Source: Rhodoblastus sp. (GTDB taxonomy: Bacteria > Pseudomonadota > Alphaproteobacteria > Rhizobiales > Beijerinckiaceae). Taken from it: 64,000 nt of DNA. Positions 36,410 through 44,130 of the stretch are shown here, piece after piece. Below the pieces are notes generated by a model. It did no database searches and was not told where the DNA came from. It was given only the letters and a program-made list of their open reading frames with translations. Both the position numbers and the translations under genes were made by a program. Location of the stretch: assembly GCF_019449565.1 (NCBI RefSeq), contig NZ_JAGRPM010000040.1:1-64000 (forward strand), read 5' to 3'. Numbering within the stretch: position 1 is the first letter of the stretch; every line of letters begins with the position of its first letter.

Positions 36410-37746
36410 CACTACTTTGGCAGAACTATTTCGCGGGGATTCTGCTGCGCCTTCGGCAGTGGGGACATCGCTCCAAGGCTTGCTTGCGGGACAGCGCCTT
36501 GATGACGGCGCGTCGGATCGCCGGCAGGGTCGGCTGCGGCGGGCCGTTCCGGATTCTTTTTTTCCCGCTTCGTCTGTTTGAGACGCTGATGCTGCAGGAA
36601 GGCATAGGCGATCATGGTCATGAGCGCGTGCCGGTGCAGCCCCTGCCATGATCGTCCTTCAAAGTGATCAAGGCCCAACTCTTCTTTCATCTGCTGATGG
36701 GCCTGCTCGCAGACCCAGCGGGCCTTGATGGCGGCGGCGAGCCTCTTGAGCCCGGCCTTGGCCGACAGGTTGGACAGATAATATTTGCGCTCGCCGGATG
36801 AACGCCATTCGCCGATCAGCCACGCCTCCTCGCCCGGCATGTGCTGCTGGCCTTTATCGAGGATGCGCTGAGGAGGCCCGTCGGCGACGCGAACGCGCAG
36901 GGCGGCGAAACGGGCGCTCAGCGGGCCTTTGACGCCGCGCCGCCAGCTGACTTTCCTCCACTTGGCGTCGGCCAGCATCGTCTCGGCCGCCACCGAGAGC
37001 TGATCGGGGATCTGGTTCTTGCGCGGCCGCCCTCGTTGCGCCACAGGAAAGATCAAGGAGACGCCGGCGGGATAGACCTTTTGATGTTTGGGAACGCCCA
37101 CCGCCCAGGCGAGTCCGCGGGCGCTCAGCCCCTGGCGGAACCAGGCGGACAGGCCGTAGCCTGCATCGGCGAGAACGGCGCCGAAGCGCACGCCCGAAGT
37201 CATTAGGCGGTCGATCTCCTCAAGCGCGATTTCGGGTTTCGTCAAGGCGCGGCGAAACGGCTCGGGAACGCCTGCTTTCTCCATGCGCGCGGCGTCGCTC
37301 GTCCAGCTTTCCGGCAGGAACAATCGCAAGCCGACGGCAATTGGGACGTCCTGACGCGCCAGCGTCAGAGAAACCAATGTCTGGCAGTTGGCTCTCTTGC
37401 CCAGCATGGAGGCGTATTGCGGCGCGACGCCGACGGAATGCGCGCCCTTCTTCGGCAGGCTCGTGTCGTCGACGACCAGAAAGGCGTCGGACCCGCCGAC
37501 GAGCTGATCCGCCTGCCGCGCCAATTCCGCCTCGAGCGGCGCGCCGTCCCACATTCCGTCCGAGATGAAACGATGCAGCTGGTCATAATGAGCGGCCGCC
37601 AGACGCGCCGCCATCGGCTCTATGCTCTTGCGGTCTCCCGGTCCGATTAGCTCCGCCACATATAACGGGCACATCTGCCGCCGTTTCTTGTGCCCCAGCT
37701 TCTCAACGAACGGCTTCAGCCAATCCGTTAATCTGCCAAAGTAGTG
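36410..37746 (-). mobile_element. Complete IS701-family insertion sequence
   Basis: 1337 bp with perfect 15-bp terminal inverted repeats, CACTACTTTGGCAGA at 36410-36424 and TCTGCCAAAGTAGTG at 37732-37746. It is flanked on both sides by CTAG (36406-36409 and 37747-37750), matching the 4-bp YTAR target duplication of IS701. It carries one intact transposase gene and appears recently inserted. Its target overlaps the right tip of the IS5 remnant. Confidence 0.93.
36412..37674 (-). CDS. IS701-family transposase (DDE)
   Basis: 420 residues from the ATG at 37674, intact. DDE-type sequence includes SDAFLVVDDTSLPKKGAHSV (first Asp), GVRFGAVLADAGYGLSAWF (second Asp) and the Glu region CEQAHQQMKEELGLDHFEGR, with the His-rich HRHALMTMIAYAF. 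The frame is open further upstream and encodes a conserved-looking WLKPFVEKLGHKKRRQ, so translation might begin before the ATG at a non-standard codon. The stop TAG lies inside the left inverted repeat. Confidence 0.92.
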   Translation of the reverse strand: MCPLYVAELIGPGDRKSIEPMAARLAAAHYDQLHRFISDGMWDGAPLEAELARQADQLVGGSDAFLVVDDTSLPKKGAHSVGVAPQYASMLGKRANCQTLVSLTLARQDVPIAVGLRLFLPESWTSDAARMEKAGVPEPFRRALTKPEIALEEIDRLMTSGVRFGAVLADAGYGLSAWFRQGLSARGLAWAVGVPKHQKVYPAGVSLIFPVAQRGRPRKNQIPDQLSVAAETMLADAKWRKVSWRRGVKGPLSARFAALRVRVADGPPQRILDKGQQHMPGEEAWLIGEWRSSGERKYYLSNLSAKAGLKRLAAAIKARWVCEQAHQQMKEELGLDHFEGRSWQGLHRHALMTMIAYAFLQHQRLKQTKREKKNPERPAAADPAGDPTRRHQGAVPQASLGAMSPLPKAQQNPREIVLPK

Positions 37747-37788
37747 CTAGGGACTCGATGCGCCCCAATCCGGTCGCCGCGAAACGGA

Positions 37789-37816
37789 CAAGGCCCCACA
37801 AAACAGTGGGGCCTTG
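37789..37816 (-). terminator. Strong stem-loop after the Asn/Gln-rich repeat gene
   Basis: A perfect 11-bp stem, CAAGGCCCCAC (37789-37799) with GTGGGGCCTTG (37806-37816), closes a six-base loop. It is downstream of the minus-strand repeat gene that stops at 37881. On that strand it is followed by TCCGTTTCG, a poor U-tract. Confidence 0.55.
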
Positions 37817-37880
37817 CCGTCAATAGGCCGGGGAGGGAGCGCCACAAGCTTGCAGCCGGTAGCGCTCCAGGCCGTCATGA

Positions 37881-38885
37881 TCAGTGGTGAGCAAGCGCAA
37901 GCTGTTCCGTCGCGTTGCTCTGCGAGTTGTGCACGTCGACCGAACCGATGTGATCGCCGATGACGATCGTGGGGTCGGCTTGGATCTGGGTCGTGAAGTT
38001 GAAGTTGCTCGCCCCGCCGGAAGAGGGGAAGCCGAGCAAATCATGGCCACCGGAGTGGGCATCGGCCTGCTGGAAGGTTTCGTTGCTCTGGTTGTTGTGC
38101 ACGTCGACCGAACCGATGCTGCCGCCGCTGCCGCCGAAGACGAGGGTCGGGTTGTTCTGATACTGATGGGTCTCGTTGGAGTTCATCGCAGAGCTGCCGA
38201 ACCAGGGAGCCTCATAGCCACCGGAGTGGGCATCGGCCTGCTGGTAGGTTTCGTTGCTCTGGTTGTTGTGCACGTCGACATGACCGACGCTGCCGCCGCT
38301 GCCGCCGAAGACGAGGGTCGGGTCGTTCTGGGACTGATAGGTCTCGTTGGAGTTCGCCGCAGAGCTGCCGAACCAGGGAGCCTCATAGCCACCGGAGTGG
38401 GCGTCAGCCTGCTGGTGGGTTTCGTTGCTCTGGTTGTTGTCCACGTTGACCGAACCAATGTGATCGCCCATGACGACGGTCGGGTTGTACTGGGACTGTT
38501 GGGTCGCGTTGGAGTTCGCCGCATAGCTGCCGGACCAGGGAGCCTCATAGCCACCGGAGTGGGCATCGGCCTGCTGTTCGGTGTAGTTGCTCTGGTTGTT
38601 GTGCACGTCGACCGAACCGATGTGATCGCCGATGACGGCGGTCGGGTTGTTCTGGTACTGATGGGTCTCGTTGTAGTTCGTCGCATCGCTGCCGAAGGAG
38701 GGAGCCTCATAGCCACCGGAGCCGGCATGGGCCTGCTGGAAGGTGGCGTTGCTCTGGTCATTGTGCACGTCGACAGAATGGACGCTGCCGCCGACCACAG
38801 CAGTCGGATTGCTCTGAGACTGATCGGTATAGTTCGAGTTGCTGGCGTTGTATTCAGCGCCGAATGCATCGTACCAAGTAGGCAT
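37881..38885 (-). CDS. Asn/Gln/Ser-rich repeat protein (six about-55-residue repeats), possible secreted fibre
   Basis: 334 residues, family unknown. The start at 38885 follows AAGGAAC. It consists almost wholly of six repeats with the anchor VDVHN (or VNVDN) at about 38, 92, 147, 203, 260 and 316. Each unit has the order (N)xTxVxG(G/D)..GSVDVHNNQSNxTxQQ, then ADAHSGGYEAPW. It is rich in Asn, Gln, Ser, Gly and His, contains no Cys, has no signal peptide and no RTX motif, and ends LALAHH. The alternation of N/Q positions with short beta-prone stretches recalls curli-type or beta-solenoid repeats, but no family match is claimed. It is divergent from the type I exporter gene. Confidence 0.72.
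   Translation of the reverse strand: MPTWYDAFGAEYNASNSNYTDQSQSNPTAVVGGSVHSVDVHNDQSNATFQQAHAGSGGYEAPSFGSDATNYNETHQYQNNPTAVIGDHIGSVDVHNNQSNYTEQQADAHSGGYEAPWSGSYAANSNATQQSQYNPTVVMGDHIGSVNVDNNQSNETHQQADAHSGGYEAPWFGSSAANSNETYQSQNDPTLVFGGSGGSVGHVDVHNNQSNETYQQADAHSGGYEAPWFGSSAMNSNETHQYQNNPTLVFGGSGGSIGSVDVHNNQSNETFQQADAHSGGHDLLGFPSSGGASNFNFTTQIQADPTIVIGDHIGSVDVHNSQSNATEQLALAHH
37896..38800 (-). repeat. Coding tandem repeats, 162-171 bp period
   Basis: Six consecutive in-frame copies in the Asn/Gln-rich gene. Plus-strand blocks such as CACCGGAGTGGGCATCGGCC (seen with variants near 38048, 38219, 38390 and 38560) recur almost unchanged. The period varies by whole codons, so copy-number change would keep the frame. 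Confidence 0.8.
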
Positions 38886-39785
38886 GGGTAAGTTCCTTTA
38901 CAATGAGAGTTGCGGGTCGGTATCGCCTAACTTTTCCCTTCGGCGATGTTTGGACTTTGAACGAATTCTCTGGGGATGGATGTGAATTGCATCACACCAG
39001 ATTTAATTCTTGGACGCCGGACGAGGCCGGTTGCCTTCTCCCGCCATAGCCCGTCGTTAGACGGGCGTTTCGCGAACGCCCTGTGGGGAGAAGGATTCGC
39101 CCAATTCCCCGCGATTCTCGTCATGGTTCGTTGGGCGGAGAGCGAACGGGTGCTGGCTTCCGAAGCTTGGCCGCGCTGTCGCTGCGGCGAATCTCAATTC
39201 TTGGTTGTAAACTGGTGCGCAAAACTGTGAGAAAGCCTGCGTTTTTCTGCAATTTCGGGTCATTTTCGCGCGAAAAATGGTCCATTTTCACCTTGTACAA
39301 CCTCGCGGTTGTGGGGGCATCGCTCGGCGCCGCGTACGGCGAAACGCAAGGAGCGCGCCGGTCCCCTATCCGTGCGCAATGACGAAATTTATCATTATAA
39401 CAATAAGTTATGAGAAGCAGGCGCCTCGGTCCCATCGCGATTTTAGGGCGACAATTCGGCGCAAGCATTTCATGTGAAACAAAACACGAACAAAAATCCG
39501 TAGGTCCGAAAGGGTTTTCACCCCGCGCAATCGATTTTCACCCGCCGCTGTTTTCGCGCTAACGCCAAACATGCGTCGAGGTCGGCCGTTTGTGTGAGCT
39601 AACGCCCGGCGCCCCGGCGTATTCGAAATGTGTGAATCTGATAGCTCCAACCAGCGAGGCCGTTTCACTTCGAGCGACCGCCGACGCCCACCTGTGGCCC
39701 ACCTCACTGCGCCCGGCGACGTTCGCGCCGATGCTGCACAACGAGAGGCGCACGGCGCCGATGCGAGATCGAGAGGATGATTGCC
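38886..39785. other. 900-bp divergent intergenic region
   Basis: It lies between the minus-strand repeat gene and the plus-strand exporter. No convincing gene is seen; short frames lack good starts and coding character. It contains a 7-bp hairpin (GCCCGTC-gtta-GACGGGC, 39049-39066) and an AT-rich stretch at about 39385-39420 (TTTATCATTATAACAATAAG) that could hold the exporter promoter. The long leader before the exporter start is unusual and could host regulation. Confidence 0.4.
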
Positions 39786-41624
39786 ATGAGCGCGCGTTCC
39801 AAGACGAGCAAAACAACTGAAAGCCCGGACCTGCAAGTTTGTCAGGCGATCCGCGGTCTGCGGGCGCCGCTCATCGGCGTCAGCGGCATCAGCTGCCTGG
39901 GCAATGTGCTCATGCTGACCGGCCCGCTGTTCATGATGCTGGTCTACAACAAGGTGCTCACCAGCAAGAGCGTCCCGACTCTTGTCGCGCTCTGTCTCCT
40001 GGCGCTGCTGCTCTATTGCTTCTATGGCTTCCTGGATGGTCTGCGCGGCAAGTTGATGGCGCGCGTCGGCATAACTTTCGACCACAAGCTTGCCCCTACG
40101 TTGTTCCAGGCGACGCTGCGTCTTCCGCTCCACTTCGGGCCTCATGCGCGGCAATATGATCCGCTCCAGGACCTGGCGACCATCCGGAACTTCCTGATGG
40201 GCGGCGGCCCCGCGGCCCTCCTCGACCTGCCATGGATTCCGCTATACTTCGCCATCCTTTACATCGTGCATCCGCTTCTCGCCGCCATGGCCATTTCTGG
40301 GGCGGTCCTGCTCGTCGCGCTCAGCGTCGTGAATCAAATGCTCGCCAAGGCGTCCTCCCACGTCGCGGGCCAGTCCGCGACATCGACCATGAGTCTGCTG
40401 ATGGACGCGCGCCGGAACTCCGAAGCGGCTGCGGCGATGAGCATGGGCGACGATCTCTGCAAACGCTGGGGCGGCGGCTATGTCAGCGCCATCGCGCATG
40501 CGCGCGTGCAGGCGGACCAGGCCAGCATTTTCGGAGCCATCTCCAAGGCGATGCGTCTCGTCCTGCAATCGGGCATCCTCGCGCTCGGCGCCTATCTCGT
40601 CATCGACGCAAACATGTCGCCCGGCGGGATGATGGCCTGCTCGATCATTCTTGGCCGCGCCCTTGCGCCCATCGATCAGGTGATCGCCTACTCCCGCGCC
40701 ACCGCCGCGGCCTGGCAGGCCTTCAAGCGCGTCAGGGCTCTGTCGGCGATGTTGCCGGCGGCCCAGCAGCAGCAGCATGGCATGCCGCGCCCCAGCAAGA
40801 CGCTCTCGGTGCGCGATATCGCCATCATGCCTCCGGGAAGCACGAACGCGACAGTGGCTGGCGTGTCCTTTGAAATCGAGTCGGGCGATGCTCTTGGCGT
40901 CATCGGCCCGAGCGGATGCGGCAAGTCCACCTTGATCCGCGCGCTCGTCGGCGCCTGGCCGGTCGCGCGTGGCGAAGTCCGCTTCGACCAAGCCCTGATC
41001 TCGCATTATTCGGCGGAGATCCTCGCCGACGCCATCGGCCACCTTCCGCAATCGATCGAACTCTTCGACGGGACCATCGCCGAAAATATCGCGCGCTTCC
41101 GCAAGGACGCGACCACGGCGCAGGTGGTTGAGGCGGCGCGGCTCGCCGGCGTCCATGAAATGATCCTGTCCTTTCCCAAGGGCTATGATACGCCGGTCGG
41201 CGAAGGCGGCATGACCCTGTCCGGCGGCCAGCGGCAGCGCATCGGGCTTGCGCGCGCCGTCTTCGGCGACCCCTTCCTGGTCGTGCTGGACGAACCGAAC
41301 TCGAATCTGGACCCACTCGGCGAACAATCGCTCAACGAAGCGATCCAGCGCATGCGCCTGAAGGGCCAGATCGTCATCATCGTCGCCCACCGGCCGAGCG
41401 CGATCTTCGCAGCGAACAAGATCCTGTCCTTGCGCAACGGCCGCGCGGAAATGTTCGGCAGCAAGAAGCACGTTCTCGCCGCCCTTTTCCCCCGAGCCGG
41501 CCAGCCTCACAAACCCGCGGAGGTTGTGGGCGGACGGGAGAGCCCCGCGCCCGCGCCGGCGACAACCGAGACTATGCGGCTGCGACCGCTAAACATCGCC
41601 GAGAGCGCCGCCGCGACCGCATGA
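39786..41624 (+). CDS. Type I secretion system permease/ATPase (PrsD/AprD-like)
   Basis: About 612 residues. The N-terminal half is membrane-spanning (SGISCLGNVLMLTGPLFMML, then DLPWIPLYFAILYIVHPLL). The C-terminal NBD has Walker A GPSGCGKST, signature LSGGQRQR, Walker B FLVVLDEP and the H-loop in VAHRPSA. No C39 peptidase or CLD domain precedes the membrane part, fitting the AprD/PrsD subgroup that exports RTX and related proteins with C-terminal signals. The ATG at 39786 is favoured because GAGAGG lies nine bases upstream; the ATG at 39777 touches that Shine-Dalgarno. Followed by a HlyD gene. No TolC-type gene is in the window. Confidence 0.93.
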   Translation: MSARSKTSKTTESPDLQVCQAIRGLRAPLIGVSGISCLGNVLMLTGPLFMMLVYNKVLTSKSVPTLVALCLLALLLYCFYGFLDGLRGKLMARVGITFDHKLAPTLFQATLRLPLHFGPHARQYDPLQDLATIRNFLMGGGPAALLDLPWIPLYFAILYIVHPLLAAMAISGAVLLVALSVVNQMLAKASSHVAGQSATSTMSLLMDARRNSEAAAAMSMGDDLCKRWGGGYVSAIAHARVQADQASIFGAISKAMRLVLQSGILALGAYLVIDANMSPGGMMACSIILGRALAPIDQVIAYSRATAAAWQAFKRVRALSAMLPAAQQQQHGMPRPSKTLSVRDIAIMPPGSTNATVAGVSFEIESGDALGVIGPSGCGKSTLIRALVGAWPVARGEVRFDQALISHYSAEILADAIGHLPQSIELFDGTIAENIARFRKDATTAQVVEAARLAGVHEMILSFPKGYDTPVGEGGMTLSGGQRQRIGLARAVFGDPFLVVLDEPNSNLDPLGEQSLNEAIQRMRLKGQIVIIVAHRPSAIFAANKILSLRNGRAEMFGSKKHVLAALFPRAGQPHKPAEVVGGRESPAPAPATTETMRLRPLNIAESAAATA

Positions 41625-41734
41625 CATCCGGCGCTGTGATGAGCCTCACAGCGCCGGCGGCCTCCCGGAGCCATAGTCGACGGCGACCAGCAGCGAGGCC
41701 CTGCGCCCGCCGCGAACGCCGACAGGGGGAAGAA

Positions 41735-43054
41735 ATGACCGACTTCATCGCCGACCTCGCAGCTAACGAACACTCGATCCGCAAACTGATGCGCGCTTTC
41801 CTGACCAGCGTGACAGTCGTCTGCGGAGGCGTCGTCGGATGGGCGACGACGACAAAGATCGACAGCGCGGTGGTCGTTTCGGGCACCTTCGGCGTGAAAT
41901 CGAGTACTCAAGCCATCCAGCATCCGGAAGGCGGGGTTGTCGGGGCCATCATGGTTCGCGAAGGACAACTGGTGAACGAAGGTCAGGTCCTGATCCGTCT
42001 GGACGCCGCGAAAGTCGTCAGCGATTCCAGCATACTCGAGCGCAAGCTCATCGACCTCGTCGCCGAGCGCGCTCGGCTTGAAGCGGAGCAGCAGGACTCG
42101 GAAAGGATCGCCCATCCGGCCTTGCCCTTCGACACGCCCAATGCGCAGGAGACGTTGCGAACCAGCATCATGGCGCAGCAGAAGCTGCTCGATGAAAAAC
42201 GGGCGACCCGTGCGAGCCAGCTGGCGCAGCTCGCCGAGCGCCACATGCAGATCGAGACCCAGGTCCGCGGACTTTCCGAGCAATTGAAAGCCGTGCGGGG
42301 CGAAATGGAACAAGCTGCTGCCGATCTCGCAGACCAGCGGATGCTGGAACAGAAAGGCCTGATGCGCCGCCCCGTCCTCCGGCAAACCGAGCGGGAGGTT
42401 AGCCGCCTGCAAGGGCAAATCGGCGATACCGAGGCTCGGATCGCGAGCGCCCGCTCGCAACTGACCGAGACCGATTTCAAGATCGCCGAAACCAGGAAGA
42501 GCGGACAATCGGATATCCTCACGCAACTGCAAACGGTGGTCGAGAAGATCGCACAGGCGGAACAGGAGCGCGCCGCGTCCCGCGACCGGCTCCAGCGACT
42601 GGAGATCAAGGCGCCGCGGACGGGCTATGTGAACGAACTGACGGTCCATACGCTGGGCGGGGTGGTCTCTCCCGGGCAATCCGTGATGTCCATCATTCCC
42701 AGCAACGAACCGCTTCAGGTCACGGCGAGAATACGCCCTGACGAAGTAGACGAAGTCCATCCCGGTCAGCCGGCGACGGTTCGGCTGAGTTCGCTGAAAC
42801 TTCCTACGCCGCCCGAACTTGACGGCGTGGTCGCCAATGTCTCGCCCGACCAGCTGAAGGATGAGCATACGGGTCAACCATATTTCATGGCGAAAATCGA
42901 TATCCCCATGCATGAGGCGACCAAACTTCAGGGTAAGGAGCTCTTCCCGGGCATGCCGGCGGAAGTCCTGATCCGTGGCGAGGCGCGAAGCGTGATCGCC
43001 TACCTGACCCAGCCGTTGACTGACAAGCTTGGTCTTGTCTTCCGTGAAAAGTGA
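41735..43054 (+). CDS. HlyD-family type I secretion adaptor (PrsE/AprE-like)
   Basis: 439 residues. A single N-terminal membrane anchor (FLTSVTVVCGGVVGWATTTK) is followed by a biotinyl-lipoyl half motif (IQHPEGGVVGAIMVREGQLV), a long coiled-coil hairpin (about 110-300), and the C-terminal beta-barrel (RIRPDEVDEVHPGQPATVRL). The ATG at 41735 follows AGGGGGAAG; an in-frame ATG at 41621 overlapping the exporter stop is also possible. It bridges the inner-membrane exporter to an outer-membrane channel. Confidence 0.92.
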   Translation: MTDFIADLAANEHSIRKLMRAFLTSVTVVCGGVVGWATTTKIDSAVVVSGTFGVKSSTQAIQHPEGGVVGAIMVREGQLVNEGQVLIRLDAAKVVSDSSILERKLIDLVAERARLEAEQQDSERIAHPALPFDTPNAQETLRTSIMAQQKLLDEKRATRASQLAQLAERHMQIETQVRGLSEQLKAVRGEMEQAAADLADQRMLEQKGLMRRPVLRQTEREVSRLQGQIGDTEARIASARSQLTETDFKIAETRKSGQSDILTQLQTVVEKIAQAEQERAASRDRLQRLEIKAPRTGYVNELTVHTLGGVVSPGQSVMSIIPSNEPLQVTARIRPDEVDEVHPGQPATVRLSSLKLPTPPELDGVVANVSPDQLKDEHTGQPYFMAKIDIPMHEATKLQGKELFPGMPAEVLIRGEARSVIAYLTQPLTDKLGLVFREK

Positions 43055-43297
43055 GCCGGACAGGAGGACGGGCACAATGCGGAACATCCGGAGCGCAGCG
43101 CGGTTCCTAACATAGAAGAAATGGTCGCTGCGCAAATGGGACGCACATCGCCCCGCCGCGACGTCAGAAAGCGCCCGCAGATTGGGCGCCCCAATCATTC
43201 GACGGATGCCGGCGCGCGGCGGGCCCGGCGTCGTCCGGAGCCGGAGATGGCTGGCACAACATTGAAAACGGCCTCAAGCCTTGTAACGGTCGAACCC

Positions 43298-44023
43298 ATG
43301 AATTCATTATTGGAACCTGAGCGAATAGATGCGTTGGCCGCCAGAATAAAGGAACGATATTGGCTGCCGGGTGAAGCCAGCTACCAGCCGGGAGCGTGGG
43401 CAGAGCTTGTTGCGCGCTACGGCGAAGCGCATCGCGCCTACCACACGTGGCGACATATTGATGAAATCTTCGAAAGATTGGCTTCGCTGTCGAACGTCGC
43501 CGAACGTCGCGACATAATCATCGCCGCCACATTTTGGCATGACGCAGTCTATGACTTGCGCGATCATGACGGCGCCCCCCGGGCCGACCGCGACAATGTG
43601 CGGGCAAGCGCGGATCTTTTCAGGCGTTATACCGCCCACAGCGCAGGCGAGGCCAGCGCGGTCGAGGATTTGATCATGGGCACAGCCGATCATCTCCACG
43701 CAAAACCAGATATCGAGCGATATCCCGGATTTTATAACGATTTCGACCTTTTTCTCGACCTAGACCTGGGATCTCTCGCTTCTTCCTGGGACCAATTCGA
43801 GGCCAACCTCCACAAGCTTCGGTTGGAAAACGCGATGACGCCTGATGCCGATTTTTATCGCAAACAAATTGCGATGCTCACGCGCTTTCGCGAGCGGGAC
43901 GCTCTGCTCTTTCGCTGCAAGGAAACGCGTCAGAGATGGAGCCGTGACGCGGCGGCTAATCTTGGGCGATGTATCGAAGAGTTGCGCCGCAAACTGAAGG
44001 CGATCGGCGAAGATAAGCGATAA
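43298..44023 (+). CDS. HD-superfamily (COG4339-type) metal-dependent hydrolase
   Basis: 241 residues. The pattern YHTWRHIDEIFE (H49, H53), FWHDAVYD (H81, D82), TADHLH (D131, H132) and LDLDLGSL matches the predicted HD phosphohydrolases of COG4339, whose substrates are not known. It is cytoplasmic, with no signal. The start chosen aligns with the family; an ATG at 43247 preceded by GGAGCCGGAG could add 17 residues. It is convergent with a cNMP-binding patatin gene. A paralogue at 52954-53643 is translationally coupled to another such patatin, suggesting the pair works together. Confidence 0.8.
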   Translation: MNSLLEPERIDALAARIKERYWLPGEASYQPGAWAELVARYGEAHRAYHTWRHIDEIFERLASLSNVAERRDIIIAATFWHDAVYDLRDHDGAPRADRDNVRASADLFRRYTAHSAGEASAVEDLIMGTADHLHAKPDIERYPGFYNDFDLFLDLDLGSLASSWDQFEANLHKLRLENAMTPDADFYRKQIAMLTRFRERDALLFRCKETRQRWSRDAAANLGRCIEELRRKLKAIGEDKR

Positions 44024-44130
44024 TTGAGTTCAGAATTGACTTTGGCTCTGCAGGCTCGCGCTGGTCGCCGAGTCGTTGTTGGAGGAAAGATAATTTCAAG
44101 CATCCGAGATCTGTTGCCGACGGCCAGATT

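Noticed and set aside
37896..38800. Possible CRISPR array because of evenly spaced repeats
   Set aside because: The period is about 165 bp, varies by whole codons, the repeats encode a continuous protein and no cas genes are near.
35240..38885. RTX calcium-binding repeats in the candidate secreted proteins
   Set aside because: The GGxGxDxUx nonapeptide is not found in any of the three repeat proteins; the Gly-rich stretches follow other periods.
37884..38891. A 335-codon plus-strand repeat protein mirroring the Asn/Gln-rich gene
   Set aside because: Repeats appear on both strands because the DNA repeats. The minus frame has a Shine-Dalgarno and a protein-like composition, while the plus frame is a Val/Gly-rich shadow without a start signal.
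41507..43198. A 563-codon minus-strand frame across the HlyD gene
   Set aside because: The plus strand has anchor, lipoyl and barrel motifs of HlyD; the minus reading has none.
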